A stretch of 6,513 nucleotides of DNA, from assembly GCA_937912185.1 (NCBI GenBank), contig CALDOH010000032.1, positions 1 to 6,513 on the forward strand. Direction: 5' to 3'. Numbering within the stretch: the first letter of the stretch is position 1; the number at the start of each line of letters is the position of its first letter. Below the pieces are notes generated by a model. That model had not been told where the DNA came from. It saw only the letters and a program-made list of their open reading frames with translations, and did not search any database. Both the position numbers and the translations under genes were made by a program. Positions 1-6,034 of this stretch are shown here, piece after piece. This stretch comes from an uncultured bacterium. GTDB lineage: Bacteria; Patescibacteriota; Patescibacteriia; UBA1558; GWA2-36-10.

Positions 1-1034
1 TAGATGATATTTTTAGAGATGCTAATGCTTATTTGTACTTATTATATTTGCCAATTTGGTATGAAGTTTATCAGAAAAAATATCTACACAATATAATTAT
101 TATATTACAATCGGCGGCCATGGTGGTAGCAGTTAAAAGTATGATAATTTTCAATATTTTTGTTCACGATTATAGTTTTTTAGATACTAATCATCTTTAC
201 AAATGGATTAGGGATACTAGAACTGGAGAGATAACACCTTTTGCCAATAATTTTGTTAGAGTTTTCATGCAGTCACAATTTTATGTTTTAGCAGCCTGGT
301 TTGTTACATTAATAAAATATATAGAAGGTTTCAAAAACAAATATAATTTTTTACTGCTGTCAGTTTTTTCTGCATCTTTAATAATTAGCTTATCCCGTAG
401 TTTTTGGTTAGGAGGTCTAGTGTCTTTATTATTTTTATTGATTAGTGTATTTGTATATCAACGTAAAATGCCTCATCTTTTTGTTTACCTGACTATCATC
501 GGGATTATATTAGCTGGTTTTGTTTGGACAGACGTTCTATACAATTTTCCTAGGTACAATAAGCTCAATATCTTTACTCAAAGGAGTATTGATAGCTCAG
601 AGGCAGCAGTAAGTAGTCGTCAAGCATTACTACCGGTGATTTGGCAGGCAATAAAAGAGAGCCCAGTGGTTGGTCACGGTTTTGGTAAGCCACTTACTTA
701 TCAGAGTTCTGATCCCAGAATAAAAACTATAGAAAACCCAGAGGGCAATTATACAACCTATGCCTTTGAGTGGGGTTGGTTGGAACAATGGTTAAAGGGT
801 GGTGTAATTTTCGTTACTTGTTTTGTTCTCTGGATTCTGTTAATTTATATAAGAAGTTGGCGTTTAATAAACCATTATCCAGAAGTAGCTTTTATTTCTT
901 TAACACTTATAAGCTGTCTAACATTTATTCATATTTTCAGCCCCTATTTAAACCACCCCTTAGGTTTGGGTATGCTGATGTTTTTAACAATTTTCGTAAG
1001 TAAATATGCCAGAGAAGCGCAAACTAACAATTAG
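1..1034 (+). CDS. O-antigen ligase/polymerase-like membrane protein (5' truncated)
   Basis: This is the C-terminal part of a polytopic inner-membrane protein of the O-antigen ligase/Wzy_C type, expected to join or polymerise lipid-linked glycans on the outer face of the membrane. The frame is open to the window edge (first full codon at base 3), so the TTG at 33 is not a real start. About eight hydrophobic spans are visible. Family-like landmarks are a Ser-Arg pair at 393-398 just before a membrane span (SLSRSFWLGG), an exposed loop with SSRQALLPVIWQAIKESPVVGHGFGKP (Arg, then P-x-x-G-x-G-F-G), and YAFEWGWLEQWLKGG before the last spans. The gene ends in TAG and overlaps the next gene by 29 nt. 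The upstream half of the gene by hand count is markedly AT-rich (about 18-33% GC in sampled lines). Whether it acts as ligase or polymerase, and on which glycan, cannot be told. Confidence 0.8.
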   Translation, partial: DDIFRDANAYLYLLYLPIWYEVYQKKYLHNIIIILQSAAMVVAVKSMIIFNIFVHDYSFLDTNHLYKWIRDTRTGEITPFANNFVRVFMQSQFYVLAAWFVTLIKYIEGFKNKYNFLLLSVFSASLIISLSRSFWLGGLVSLLFLLISVFVYQRKMPHLFVYLTIIGIILAGFVWTDVLYNFPRYNKLNIFTQRSIDSSEAAVSSRQALLPVIWQAIKESPVVGHGFGKPLTYQSSDPRIKTIENPEGNYTTYAFEWGWLEQWLKGGVIFVTCFVLWILLIYIRSWRLINHYPEVAFISLTLISCLTFIHIFSPYLNHPLGLGMLMFLTIFVSKYAREAQTNN

Positions 1035-2001
1035 TCTTTTGACTTATAATGGCGCCAGATATTTACCTTGGCTCCTCAATAGTCTCAAAGCCCAAACCTT
1101 TAAGGATTGGGAACTGTTGGTTTTGGATAACGCCTCTAACGATAACTCGGCTGATGTTGTACGAGAGTATTATCCGTCCGCTAGGATAGTTTTACAGAAA
1201 CATAACCTTGGTTTTGCTAGGGGGCATAATTTACTTATTAATTGGTCAAAATCAGATTACGTATTAGTTTTAAATCAAGATATTATATTAGCGCCTGATT
1301 ATTTGTCCAAGTTGATTTCTTTTATGGACAAAAATCCAAAGGTAGCCTCTTGTTCTGGTAAGCTGATGTATTGGAATTTTGAGGATGGTGAGCAGACCGA
1401 CATTATTGATTCTTTTGGATTAAAGATAGATAGGAAAAGAGAGGTAAGTGATGCCTGGCAAGGTCAAAAAGACTTTGATATACAAAGTCAGCCAGTTTTT
1501 GGTTTGTCGGCCACTGCTGCAATTTATAAACGTAAGGCCTTGGATATAGTAGCCATGGAAGCTAATAATCAACAGGAATATTTTGATGAAGATTTTTTTT
1601 CCTACAAGGAAGATATAGATCTAGCTTGGCGTCTACGTTTAATGGGTTATGAAAATTGGCTAGTAACTAGTACTAAAGCGTATCATCATCGTAGCGTTCA
1701 TCGTGAAGGAATATTAAAGAGAATACGTAGTCAACGGGGCATGGCCAATAAGCTGTCTTACAGAAATCATTTAATGTTATTATATAAAAATTCTTTTTAT
1801 AAAAATTTGTTTAAAGACTTATTTCATATAAAATGGTATGAGTTTAGAAAGTTTGTTTATCTTTTGATGTTTCAAGCCAAGACTTTGGCTGGGATAGGGG
1901 AGTATTTAAAAAATTTGCCTAAACTGTCCAAGAAGAGAAAATATATAATGACTCACCGCACTGTTAAGCCGGAGGATATTTATAAGTGGTTTATAAAATA
2001 A
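1006..2001 (+). CDS. GT2-family glycosyltransferase (rhamnosyltransferase-like)
   Basis: This is a 331-residue cytoplasmic or membrane-associated family 2 glycosyltransferase that would transfer a sugar from an activated nucleotide donor to a growing surface glycan. The GT-A fold is recognisable: ISLLTYNG at the N-terminus (9-16), LDNASNDNS with Asp41 for nucleotide binding, NLGFARGHN (67-75), then LNQD (89-92) in the place of the usual metal-binding DxD/NPD. The acceptor-side motif is YKEDIDLAWR with the probable base in Glu202-Asp203. The basic, partly hydrophobic tail (about 260-331) may lie on the membrane. The ATG at 1006 is the only start that keeps the N-terminal strand complete; it lies inside the end of the preceding gene and no Shine-Dalgarno motif precedes it, so translation is probably coupled. 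The donor sugar is unknown. Confidence 0.9.
   Translation: MPEKRKLTISLLTYNGARYLPWLLNSLKAQTFKDWELLVLDNASNDNSADVVREYYPSARIVLQKHNLGFARGHNLLINWSKSDYVLVLNQDIILAPDYLSKLISFMDKNPKVASCSGKLMYWNFEDGEQTDIIDSFGLKIDRKREVSDAWQGQKDFDIQSQPVFGLSATAAIYKRKALDIVAMEANNQQEYFDEDFFSYKEDIDLAWRLRLMGYENWLVTSTKAYHHRSVHREGILKRIRSQRGMANKLSYRNHLMLLYKNSFYKNLFKDLFHIKWYEFRKFVYLLMFQAKTLAGIGEYLKNLPKLSKKRKYIMTHRTVKPEDIYKWFIK
1971..1975 (+). promoter_or_regulatory. Possible Shine-Dalgarno GGAGG upstream of GTG 1986
   Basis: GGAGG lies 10 nt before an in-frame GTG at 1986, which would lengthen the second glycosyltransferase by five residues (MVYKI before MDLSII). The same 10-nt spacing is seen for the clear motif before the cyclophilin gene. 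The motif falls inside coding sequence (Pro-Glu-Asp codons), so it may be chance. It is 25 nt from the ATG at 2001, too far to serve that start. Confidence 0.3.
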
Positions 2002-2837
2002 TGGATTTATCAATTATTGTTTTAAATTATCATACTAAGAATTTAGCCAAAGAGTTGCTAAAAAATTTGACTCAGGAGCTAAGTCTTCCTTTTGAGTATG
2101 AAATAATTGTAGTTGACAATGATTCACATGATGGTATTGAAGATATAATTAAGGAAAAATTTCCCCTCGGTCATAGCCCCTCGGGCGAGGCTAGAGTTAA
2201 ATTTGTTCAAAGTGAAAAGAATGGTGGCTTTGCCTATGGTAATAATTTAGGTATTAAAGTGGCCTCTGGTGAATATGTTATGATTATGAATCCTGATCTA
2301 GCTATTTTGTCAGACGCCATTGAAGTAATGTATCGGTACATGAAAGACCACCCAGAGGTTGGTTTAGGTGGGCCACGTTTAATAAATGCCGACAAAAGTG
2401 TTCAGTATTCATGTACTCGTTTTCCAGATTGGCGCTTACCATTTTATCGTCGTACTTCTTTGGCAAATACCAAAGCTGGTCAGAAATGGTTGGATGAGTA
2501 TCTGATGAAAGACCTGGATCATTATAAAAATTCTTATGTACCGACTTTATTTGGCGCTTGCTTGATATTCAAGCGAGAAGCTTTGGCAAAAGTAGGCCTA
2601 TTGGATGAAAGATATTTTATGTATATGGAAGATCTTGATTGGTCTCGTCGTTTTTGGGAAAACGGTTATAAAGTAGCTTACATTGGCCAGGCGGAAATAA
2701 TTCATCTTCACCGTCGTCAATCGGCAGCTGAGAGCCTACCCAAGACCATGATGTCTAAAACTGCTAGGCATCATATTATTAGTTTTGTTAAGTATTTACT
2801 CAAGTTCAAAGCTAAGGAACTACCGAAAACAGAATAA
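2001..2837 (+). CDS. GT2-family glycosyltransferase (WbbL-like) with a small insert
   Basis: This is a 278-residue family 2 glycosyltransferase of the rhamnosyltransferase/WbbL type, probably acting with the preceding one in assembling a cell-surface polysaccharide. It shows LSIIVLNYHT (3-12), VVDNDSHD with Asp39, NGGFAYGNN (74-82), MNPD with Asn97-Pro98-Asp99 at the metal site, FGACLIFKREAL (184-195) and YMEDLDWSRR with Glu210-Asp211. I chose the ATG at 2001 because its A is the last base of the preceding TAA (TAATG coupling) and it gives the usual family N-terminus; a GTG at 1986 with an upstream GGAGG is the alternative. Between Phe54-Pro55 and Val66-Lys67-Phe68, where relatives normally have one or two residues, there are about ten extra residues (LGHSPSGEAR) encoded by unusually GC-rich DNA. 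The donor and acceptor sugars are unknown. Confidence 0.9.
   Translation: MDLSIIVLNYHTKNLAKELLKNLTQELSLPFEYEIIVVDNDSHDGIEDIIKEKFPLGHSPSGEARVKFVQSEKNGGFAYGNNLGIKVASGEYVMIMNPDLAILSDAIEVMYRYMKDHPEVGLGGPRLINADKSVQYSCTRFPDWRLPFYRRTSLANTKAGQKWLDEYLMKDLDHYKNSYVPTLFGACLIFKREALAKVGLLDERYFMYMEDLDWSRRFWENGYKVAYIGQAEIIHLHRRQSAAESLPKTMMSKTARHHIISFVKYLLKFKAKELPKTE
2163..2193 (+). repeat. GC-rich, partly palindromic in-frame insert in GT2 gene
   Basis: From 2163 to 2192, 22 of 30 bases are G or C, against roughly a third in the surroundings. CCCCTCGG occurs twice with a 15-base period (2163-2170 and 2178-2185). CGAGGCTA (2186-2193) is the reverse complement of the preceding TAGC..CTCG arm (2174-2183) apart from two extra C, so the RNA could form a strong bulged hairpin. 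AAATTT occurs on both sides (2157-2162 and 2199-2204). The segment keeps the frame and matches an extra loop in the protein. Whether it is a mobile or dispersed repeat cannot be shown from one copy. Confidence 0.45.
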
Positions 2838-2856
2838 TTATGATTCTGCACATTTA

Positions 2857-2879
2857 CCTTGATTTTTAAGGCGTTTTTT
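2857..2879 (+). terminator. Weak candidate intrinsic terminator after the GT2 genes
   Basis: CCTT (2857-2860) and AAGG (2868-2871) can pair around a seven-base loop, followed after two bases by six T (2874-2879). It lies 19 nt after the stop of the last glycosyltransferase, the right place to end that transcript. The stem is only four pairs, so termination would be weak at best, and the match may be chance in AT-rich DNA. Confidence 0.25.
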
Positions 2880-2887
2880 AGTATTAT
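2859..2887 (+). promoter_or_regulatory. Candidate sigma-70-type promoter for the lysS operon
   Basis: TTGATT (2859-2864) and TATTAT (2882-2887) are separated by 17 bases, matching the -35/-10 layout with one mismatch in each box. Transcription would start near 2894, giving a leader of about 19 nt before the lysS ATG at 2913. This is the only real intergenic gap in the window and it lies where the gene content changes from surface glycans to housekeeping. AT-rich DNA produces such matches easily. Confidence 0.4.
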
Positions 2888-2912
2888 TAGTCTGTAATTA
2901 TTTATCTATAAT

Positions 2913-4406
2913 ATGGCGAAAAATCAAGAAAAAGTGCCTGATATCAATGATGAATATCAACAAAGGCTCAAAAAACTAGAGCAGCTAAAAGCACAGGGTC
3001 AAGATCCATTTCCAGCCAAAAGTAAGCAGACCATGATTGTGGCTGATTTTTTAAATAACTTTGATAAATTAGTAAAGTCAGAAAAGAAAGTTACTTTGAC
3101 TGGTAGGATTATTAGCCTTAGGCTTCAAGGCGGCTCTTGTTTTTTACATTTTAGAGATGGTAGTGGCCAAGTACAGGCCTTTATTCGCAAAGATCAGATC
3201 GGAGCAGAGGAGTATCAAAGCTTTAAAGATAATTTTGACGCCGGTGATTTTGCTCAATTTTCTGGTCAGGCCTTTGTTACCAAGACTGAAGAACCAACTA
3301 TCTTGGTAGATAAGCTAGAAATTTTATCCAAAGCTCTACAACCAATACCAGATCAATACTATGGTCTCAAAGATCCAGACACTAGATTTAGAAAAAGGTA
3401 TCTTGATTTATTAGTCAATCCAGAAGTAAGAAAAGTTTTTGATTTACGTAGTCAAATTATAAAATTAACTCGTGAGTTTTTTGACAAACAAGGTTATACC
3501 GAAGTAGATACGCCAATACTTCAGCATATTGCCTCTGGAGCCACTGCTCAGCCATTTGAGACTCATCACAATGCTCTGGACATGAATTTGTATCTTCGGG
3601 TAGCACCAGAGCTTTATCTCAAACGTTTGATTATTGGTGGTTACGACAAAGTCTATGAAATTGCTCGTTGTTTTAGAAACGAGGGTATAGACCATCAGCA
3701 CAATCCAGAGTTTACTCAGATTGAAACCTACGAGGCCTATAAGGATTATAATGACTACATGAAGCTAGTTGAGGAATTTATGGAGTTTGTGGTTAAGAAG
3801 ATTACTGGCGGTTCCACTAAAATCAAAAATGGTAAAGATACCCTAGACTTTAAAGCTCCATATCCTAGACTAGATTTCAAGGAAGCTTTAGAAAAAGCTT
3901 TAAAAATAGACCTAGAAAAGACAGCGGATAAAGAGTTAATGGTCTTGGCTAAAAAAGCGGGACTACCAGTAGATAGTTCCTGGGGCCGAGGAAAACTCCT
4001 AGATGAACTGTACAAAAAATTTGTACGCGTCAATTTGATTCAACCAGTCTTCCTAATCAACCATCCTTTGGAGATTTCACCGCTAGCCAAGAAGATTCCC
4101 GGTCGAGAAAATTATGTAGAACGGTTCCAATTGGTAGTTAAAACTGCTGAAATGTGCAATGCTTTTTCTGAGCTCAATGATCCAATTGATCAAGCAGAGC
4201 GTTTTGCCGAGCAAAAGAAGCTCCGTGAAGCAGGTGACGAAGAAGCTCAGGGAGCTGACGATGACTTTGTCGAAGCTCTCAAACATGGTATGCCACCAAC
4301 CGCTGGACTTGGCATTGGTATTGATAGGCTAGTGATGATCTTAGGAGATATAGAAAATATCAAAGAAGTTATTTTATTTCCAACCATGAGACCAAAAAAT
4401 GATTAA
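2913..4406 (+). CDS. lysS: Lysyl-tRNA synthetase, class II
   Basis: This cytoplasmic enzyme charges tRNA-Lys with lysine using ATP. The 497 residues match the usual bacterial length and layout. An N-terminal helix (about 12-30) is followed by an OB-fold anticodon-binding domain (about 58-140, with VTLTGRIISLR and FRDGSGQVQ). The class II catalytic domain has motif 1 near FFDKQGYTEVDTP (189-201), the GATAQPFETHHNALD lysine/ATP region (209-223), motif 2 at RCFRNEGIDHQHNPEFTQIE (252-271) and motif 3 at GLGIGIDRLVM (465-475). FSELNDPIDQAERF (418-431) is also a LysRS hallmark. The ATG at 2913 gives the expected N-terminus but has no Shine-Dalgarno motif; a promoter candidate lies just upstream. 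The gene appears intact and heads a tight run, with its last 8 nt shared with the Nudix gene. Confidence 0.98.
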   Translation: MAKNQEKVPDINDEYQQRLKKLEQLKAQGQDPFPAKSKQTMIVADFLNNFDKLVKSEKKVTLTGRIISLRLQGGSCFLHFRDGSGQVQAFIRKDQIGAEEYQSFKDNFDAGDFAQFSGQAFVTKTEEPTILVDKLEILSKALQPIPDQYYGLKDPDTRFRKRYLDLLVNPEVRKVFDLRSQIIKLTREFFDKQGYTEVDTPILQHIASGATAQPFETHHNALDMNLYLRVAPELYLKRLIIGGYDKVYEIARCFRNEGIDHQHNPEFTQIETYEAYKDYNDYMKLVEEFMEFVVKKITGGSTKIKNGKDTLDFKAPYPRLDFKEALEKALKIDLEKTADKELMVLAKKAGLPVDSSWGRGKLLDELYKKFVRVNLIQPVFLINHPLEISPLAKKIPGRENYVERFQLVVKTAEMCNAFSELNDPIDQAERFAEQKKLREAGDEEAQGADDDFVEALKHGMPPTAGLGIGIDRLVMILGDIENIKEVILFPTMRPKND

Positions 4407-4836
4407 AGAAGAAAAAGATAATTTAAAACCAGGAGTAGGCACAGCCGTTATTGTACGTAAAGATGGTAAGGTTTTATTTTCAAAAAGGCTTAAGAATCCC
4501 GGATATAATAAATGGCATTTTCCAGGAGGAGGTTTGGAATGGTTTGAAGAAATAGAAGATTGTGCAATACGAGAGACCAAGGAAGAAACTAATGTTGATA
4601 TAAAAAATGTAAGGATAGTTAAAGTCACCAATGCTATTTATAGAGAAGATAATGATCATTATGTTACAGTTTGGGTAGTTGCTGATTATGCTGGTGGAGA
4701 GGTTAAAGATATGGAACCAAATAAGGCTGTAGGTTGGGACTGGTATGAATGGGATAAACTTCCAGAGCCATATTTTTTGCCAGTAAAACAGCTTTTAGAT
4801 ACAGGTTATAACCCATTTTACAATGAAAGTAAATAA
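4399..4836 (+). CDS. Nudix hydrolase, NUDT15/MTH2-like
   Basis: This 145-residue protein is a small cytoplasmic Nudix pyrophosphohydrolase, a family that splits nucleoside diphosphate-X compounds, typically to clear damaged or unwanted (d)NTPs. The Nudix box runs from Gly44 to Val66 (G-x5-E-x7-RETKEE-x-N-V), with the metal-binding REx2EE at Arg58, Glu59, Glu62 and Glu63; the usual Gly near the end of the box is Asn65. Beyond the box, KVTNAIYREDNDHYVTVWV, EPNKAVGWDWYEWDKLP and LLDTGYNPF resemble human NUDT15 (MTH2), including its C-terminal GYDPF. By that likeness a nucleoside triphosphate is the likely substrate, but this is inference. The ATG lies inside the end of lysS (shared ATGATTAA), and the stop overlaps the next gene by 14 nt. 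The next gene is another nucleotide-cleaning enzyme, which supports a house-cleaning role. Confidence 0.92.
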   Translation: MIKEEKDNLKPGVGTAVIVRKDGKVLFSKRLKNPGYNKWHFPGGGLEWFEEIEDCAIRETKEETNVDIKNVRIVKVTNAIYREDNDHYVTVWVVADYAGGEVKDMEPNKAVGWDWYEWDKLPEPYFLPVKQLLDTGYNPFYNESK

Positions 4837-5428
4837 AATTTTGATAGCTACCCATAATAAAGGTAAATTTGCAGAAATAAAAGTAAAATTAACTGATGAT
4901 CTGGGTATTGAAGTTGTTTCTTTGAGTGATTTAGGAATTACAGAAGACTTTGAAGAAACCGGGCAGACCTTTGAAGAAAATGCTATAGGTAAGGCTAAGT
5001 TTTATTACAATATTGCTAAAATACCGACCTTGGCTGATGATTCTGGACTAGTTGTGGATGCTTTAGACGGTGAACCAGGGGTAAAGTCACGACGTTGGCC
5101 TGGCTATGAAGCAACTGATCAAGAATTATTGGATATGCTTTTTGCCAAACTCGAGGGAGTGCCAATGGAAAAACGCACTGCTAAATTTGTGGTCATTAAT
5201 GCATTAACTGATGGTCAGAAAACAATTGTCGCTAAGGGAGAGGGCCTTGGAGTAATTGGTACTGAGTTGGCTTGTGAAATTAAACCAGGGATACCCTGGA
5301 GTTCGGTATTTTATCCTCAGGGTTATGACAAAGTTTTTTCGCAGCTTAGTATTGAAGAAAAAAATAAGATTAGCCATCGTGGCCGAGCACTTAATAATTT
5401 AATAAAGGAGTTACAAAAAGATGATTAA
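4823..5428 (+). CDS. rdgB: RdgB/HAM1 (ITPA)-family nucleoside triphosphate pyrophosphatase
   Basis: This 201-residue cytoplasmic enzyme belongs to the RdgB/HAM1/ITPA family, which hydrolyses non-canonical purine nucleotides (dITP, ITP, XTP) to the monophosphate so that they are not built into DNA or RNA. Hallmarks are [11 protein letters not shown] (9-19), [14 protein letters not shown] (45-58), the catalytic [23 protein letters not shown] (Asp72-Asp73-Ser74-Gly75) and ISHRGRAL (183-190). Length is normal. The odd point is the base-recognition loop: where relatives have GFG(Y/W)DP(I/C)F, this protein has GIPWSSVF (156-163). The aromatic Trp159 is kept, but the near-invariant Asp is Ser160 and the following Pro is Ser161. 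The segment before it also lacks the usual PRG. Substrate preference may therefore differ. The gene overlaps its neighbours by 14 and 8 nt. The symbol reflects family membership. Confidence 0.92.
   Translation: MKVNKILIATHNKGKFAEIKVKLTDDLGIEVVSLSDLGITEDFEETGQTFEENAIGKAKFYYNIAKIPTLADDSGLVVDALDGEPGVKSRRWPGYEATDQELLDMLFAKLEGVPMEKRTAKFVVINALTDGQKTIVAKGEGLGVIGTELACEIKPGIPWSSVFYPQGYDKVFSQLSIEEKNKISHRGRALNNLIKELQKDD
5404..5410 (+). promoter_or_regulatory. Shine-Dalgarno motif for the lipoprotein cyclophilin
   Basis: AAAGGAG ends 10 nt before the ATG at 5421 and is the clearest ribosome-binding site in the window; most other starts here have none. It lies within the last codons of the preceding gene and supports the signal-peptide start over the internal Met43. 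Confidence 0.75.
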
Positions 5429-6032
5429 AAAACTATTTTTCTTGACCGCCTTATTATTGATTTTTAGCGGTTGTACCAAAACTGAAAATACCAATACCAA
5501 CACAAAGCAAACAAACACTAACGAAAATACAATTAATATAAATGAAATGATCACAGCAACTATCAAAACAAATAAGGGTGATATCAATGTCGAGCTTTAT
5601 AAAGGCAAGGTACCAAACACAGTGGATAATTTTGTAAAACTATCCAAAGAAGGATTTTATGATGGTATATATTTTCATCGAGTCATAGAGGATTTCATGA
5701 TTCAAACTGGTGATCCTCAAGCCAAAGGCGTTCCGGGTGTAGATTTTTCTTATGAGCGAGATGGTAGTGGTCTACCAATCGCTGGTACTGGTGGTCCAGG
5801 TTATAAATTTAAGGATGAATTTGATTCTAGTTTAACTCATAGTGGCCCTGGTATTTTGTCCATGGCTAATTCAGGACCAAATACCAATGGTTCGCAATTT
5901 TTCATTACTCATCTAGCCACCGAATGGTTGGACGGTAAGCATGCAGTCTTTGGTAAGGTAACCGACAGCATGGATGTAGTAAATAGCATTGTTCAAGGTG
6001 ACAAAATAGAGAGCATCATCATTAATGAATAA
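5421..6032 (+). CDS. Secreted lipoprotein peptidyl-prolyl cis-trans isomerase (cyclophilin)
   Basis: This 203-residue protein should catalyse cis-trans isomerisation of Xaa-Pro bonds outside the cytoplasm, assisting folding of exported proteins. It starts with a lipoprotein signal peptide: two lysines, a hydrophobic run and a lipobox FSGC with Cys18 (Phe at -3 is slightly unusual). A low-complexity Thr/Asn linker follows (19-42), then a cyclophilin domain (about 45-203). Active-site residues are present: [15 protein letters not shown] with Arg87, Phe92 and Gln95, [16 protein letters not shown] (148-163) and [11 protein letters not shown] with Trp169 and His174. Between GDP (97-99) and GTGGPGY (122-128) there are about 20 extra residues compared with small bacterial cyclophilins. 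A strong Shine-Dalgarno motif supports the start, which shares ATGATTAA with the end of the preceding gene. serS begins 2 nt after its stop. Confidence 0.93.
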   Translation: MIKKLFFLTALLLIFSGCTKTENTNTNTKQTNTNENTININEMITATIKTNKGDINVELYKGKVPNTVDNFVKLSKEGFYDGIYFHRVIEDFMIQTGDPQAKGVPGVDFSYERDGSGLPIAGTGGPGYKFKDEFDSSLTHSGPGILSMANSGPNTNGSQFFITHLATEWLDGKHAVFGKVTDSMDVVNSIVQGDKIESIIINE

Positions 6033-6034
6033 TT

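Noticed and set aside
33..35. TTG as the start codon of the first gene
   Set aside because: The frame stays open through ten more codons to the window edge and the domain is clearly missing its N-terminal half, so the gene begins upstream.
770..1003. 77-codon + strand open frame inside the membrane-protein gene
   Set aside because: It lies in another frame of a gene with clear family landmarks, and its translation shows no coherent domain.
2907..2912. Perfect TATAAT directly before the lysS ATG as the operon -10 box
   Set aside because: Transcription would start inside lysS about 7 nt past the box, removing the start codon; the next in-frame ATG is codon 41. No -35 match lies at the right distance.
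3465..4631. Several minus-strand open frames of 67-92 codons across lysS and the Nudix gene
   Set aside because: They are antisense shadows of strongly recognised genes, without start signals or recognisable products.
5488..5545. AC-rich low-complexity stretch as a tandem repeat or CRISPR-like unit
   Set aside because: It encodes the Thr/Asn linker after the lipobox Cys, with no regular unit or spacers.
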